Source: Cellulophaga sp. BC115SP (GTDB lineage Bacteria; Bacteroidota; Bacteroidia; Cytophagales; Spirosomataceae). Taken from it: 64,000 nucleotides of DNA. The notes under the pieces were generated by a model. The model saw only the letters and a list, made by a program, of their open reading frames with translations. It had not been told where the DNA came from and did not search any database. Shown piece by piece: positions 63,957 to 64,000 of this stretch (positions within the stretch are counted from its first letter, which is position 1; every line of letters starts with the position of its first letter). The stretch lies in assembly GCF_009905545.1 (NCBI RefSeq), contig NZ_JAAALB010000017.1, forward strand, positions 1 to 64,000, read 5' to 3'. The position numbers were made by a program, and so were the translations under genes.

Positions 63957-64000
63957 ATGTCTCCAAAATTTGACAAGAAATTCATATTGAGCCTCCTCTT
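63957..64000 (+). CDS. Possible start of a gene running off the window
   Basis: An ATG at 63957 opens a frame (MSPKFDKKFILSLL) that stays open to the window end. The basic-then-hydrophobic start resembles a signal peptide. Only 14 residues are visible, so this is a guess. Confidence 0.25.
   Translation, partial: MSPKFDKKFILSLL

Overview
The window is AT-rich chromosomal DNA of a Gram-negative Bacteroidota, most likely a Cytophagales/Spirosomaceae-type organism. Pointers are the DUF4834 small membrane protein, a BshA-type bacillithiol glycosyltransferase, a LytS/LytTR two-component pair, a TonB receptor with an N-terminal carboxypeptidase-regulatory-like domain, a UbiA enzyme of the Bacteroidota type, and TTG/TTTG...TAnnTTTG promoters. 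This placement is an inference from gene content. No rRNA, tRNA, CRISPR array, prophage or transposase gene was seen. Gene content is mostly housekeeping; the accessory character sits in the intergenic DNA, which is full of short palindromic dispersed repeats.

Layout. 1-8 kb: a telomere-like tandem repeat at the edge, a secreted protein, a cytochrome c plus PQQ-type sugar dehydrogenase pair, a LOV-like PAS protein lacking the photoactive cysteine, aroA, and secreted or membrane proteins. 8-14 kb: algH/yqgE, folK, a fatty-acid-hydroxylase-like protein, a type II NADH dehydrogenase and bshA. 14-23 kb: a UbiA prenyltransferase and a short division/cell-wall cluster, rsmH-ftsL-ftsI-[coiled-coil gene]-murE-mraY, which ends at a strong terminator after mraY. 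23-31 kb: small membrane and secreted proteins, a complete RND efflux operon (adaptor, pump, outer-membrane channel) and purN. 31-42.5 kb: lipoproteins, a methyltransferase, ppk1, a PEBP-like protein, an AraC regulator, gyrB and purH. 42.5-50.7 kb: an SGNH hydrolase, an esterase, a cytochrome P450, a second coiled-coil gene, an enlarged D-Ala-D-Ala-ligase-like ATP-grasp protein and a thioredoxin-fold protein. 50.9-64 kb: a NifU-type scaffold and an Mrp/ApbC carrier, LytS/LytTR, udk, a TonB receptor, an SCP2-like mini-protein, nadB, a third coiled-coil gene and a GH1 beta-glucosidase.

Functional links. The murein branch (rsmH, ftsL, ftsI, murE, mraY) builds and cross-links peptidoglycan at the septum. 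Nfu and Mrp are adjacent and both handle Fe-S clusters. The cytochrome c could accept electrons from the neighbouring sugar dehydrogenase. The RND trio is one drug-efflux machine.

Most notable: (i) seven copies of a palindromic, terminator-bearing repeat whose stems change in a compensatory way; (ii) short MITE-like elements with terminal inverted repeats beginning GTACGAAGG; (iii) three membrane-anchored coiled-coil proteins, two clearly paralogous and one inside the division cluster; (iv) a 594-residue D-Ala-D-Ala-ligase-like protein whose C-terminus restarts the N-terminal domain; (v) a 48-bp perfect palindrome; (vi) twin palindromes at the promoter of the SCP2-like gene.
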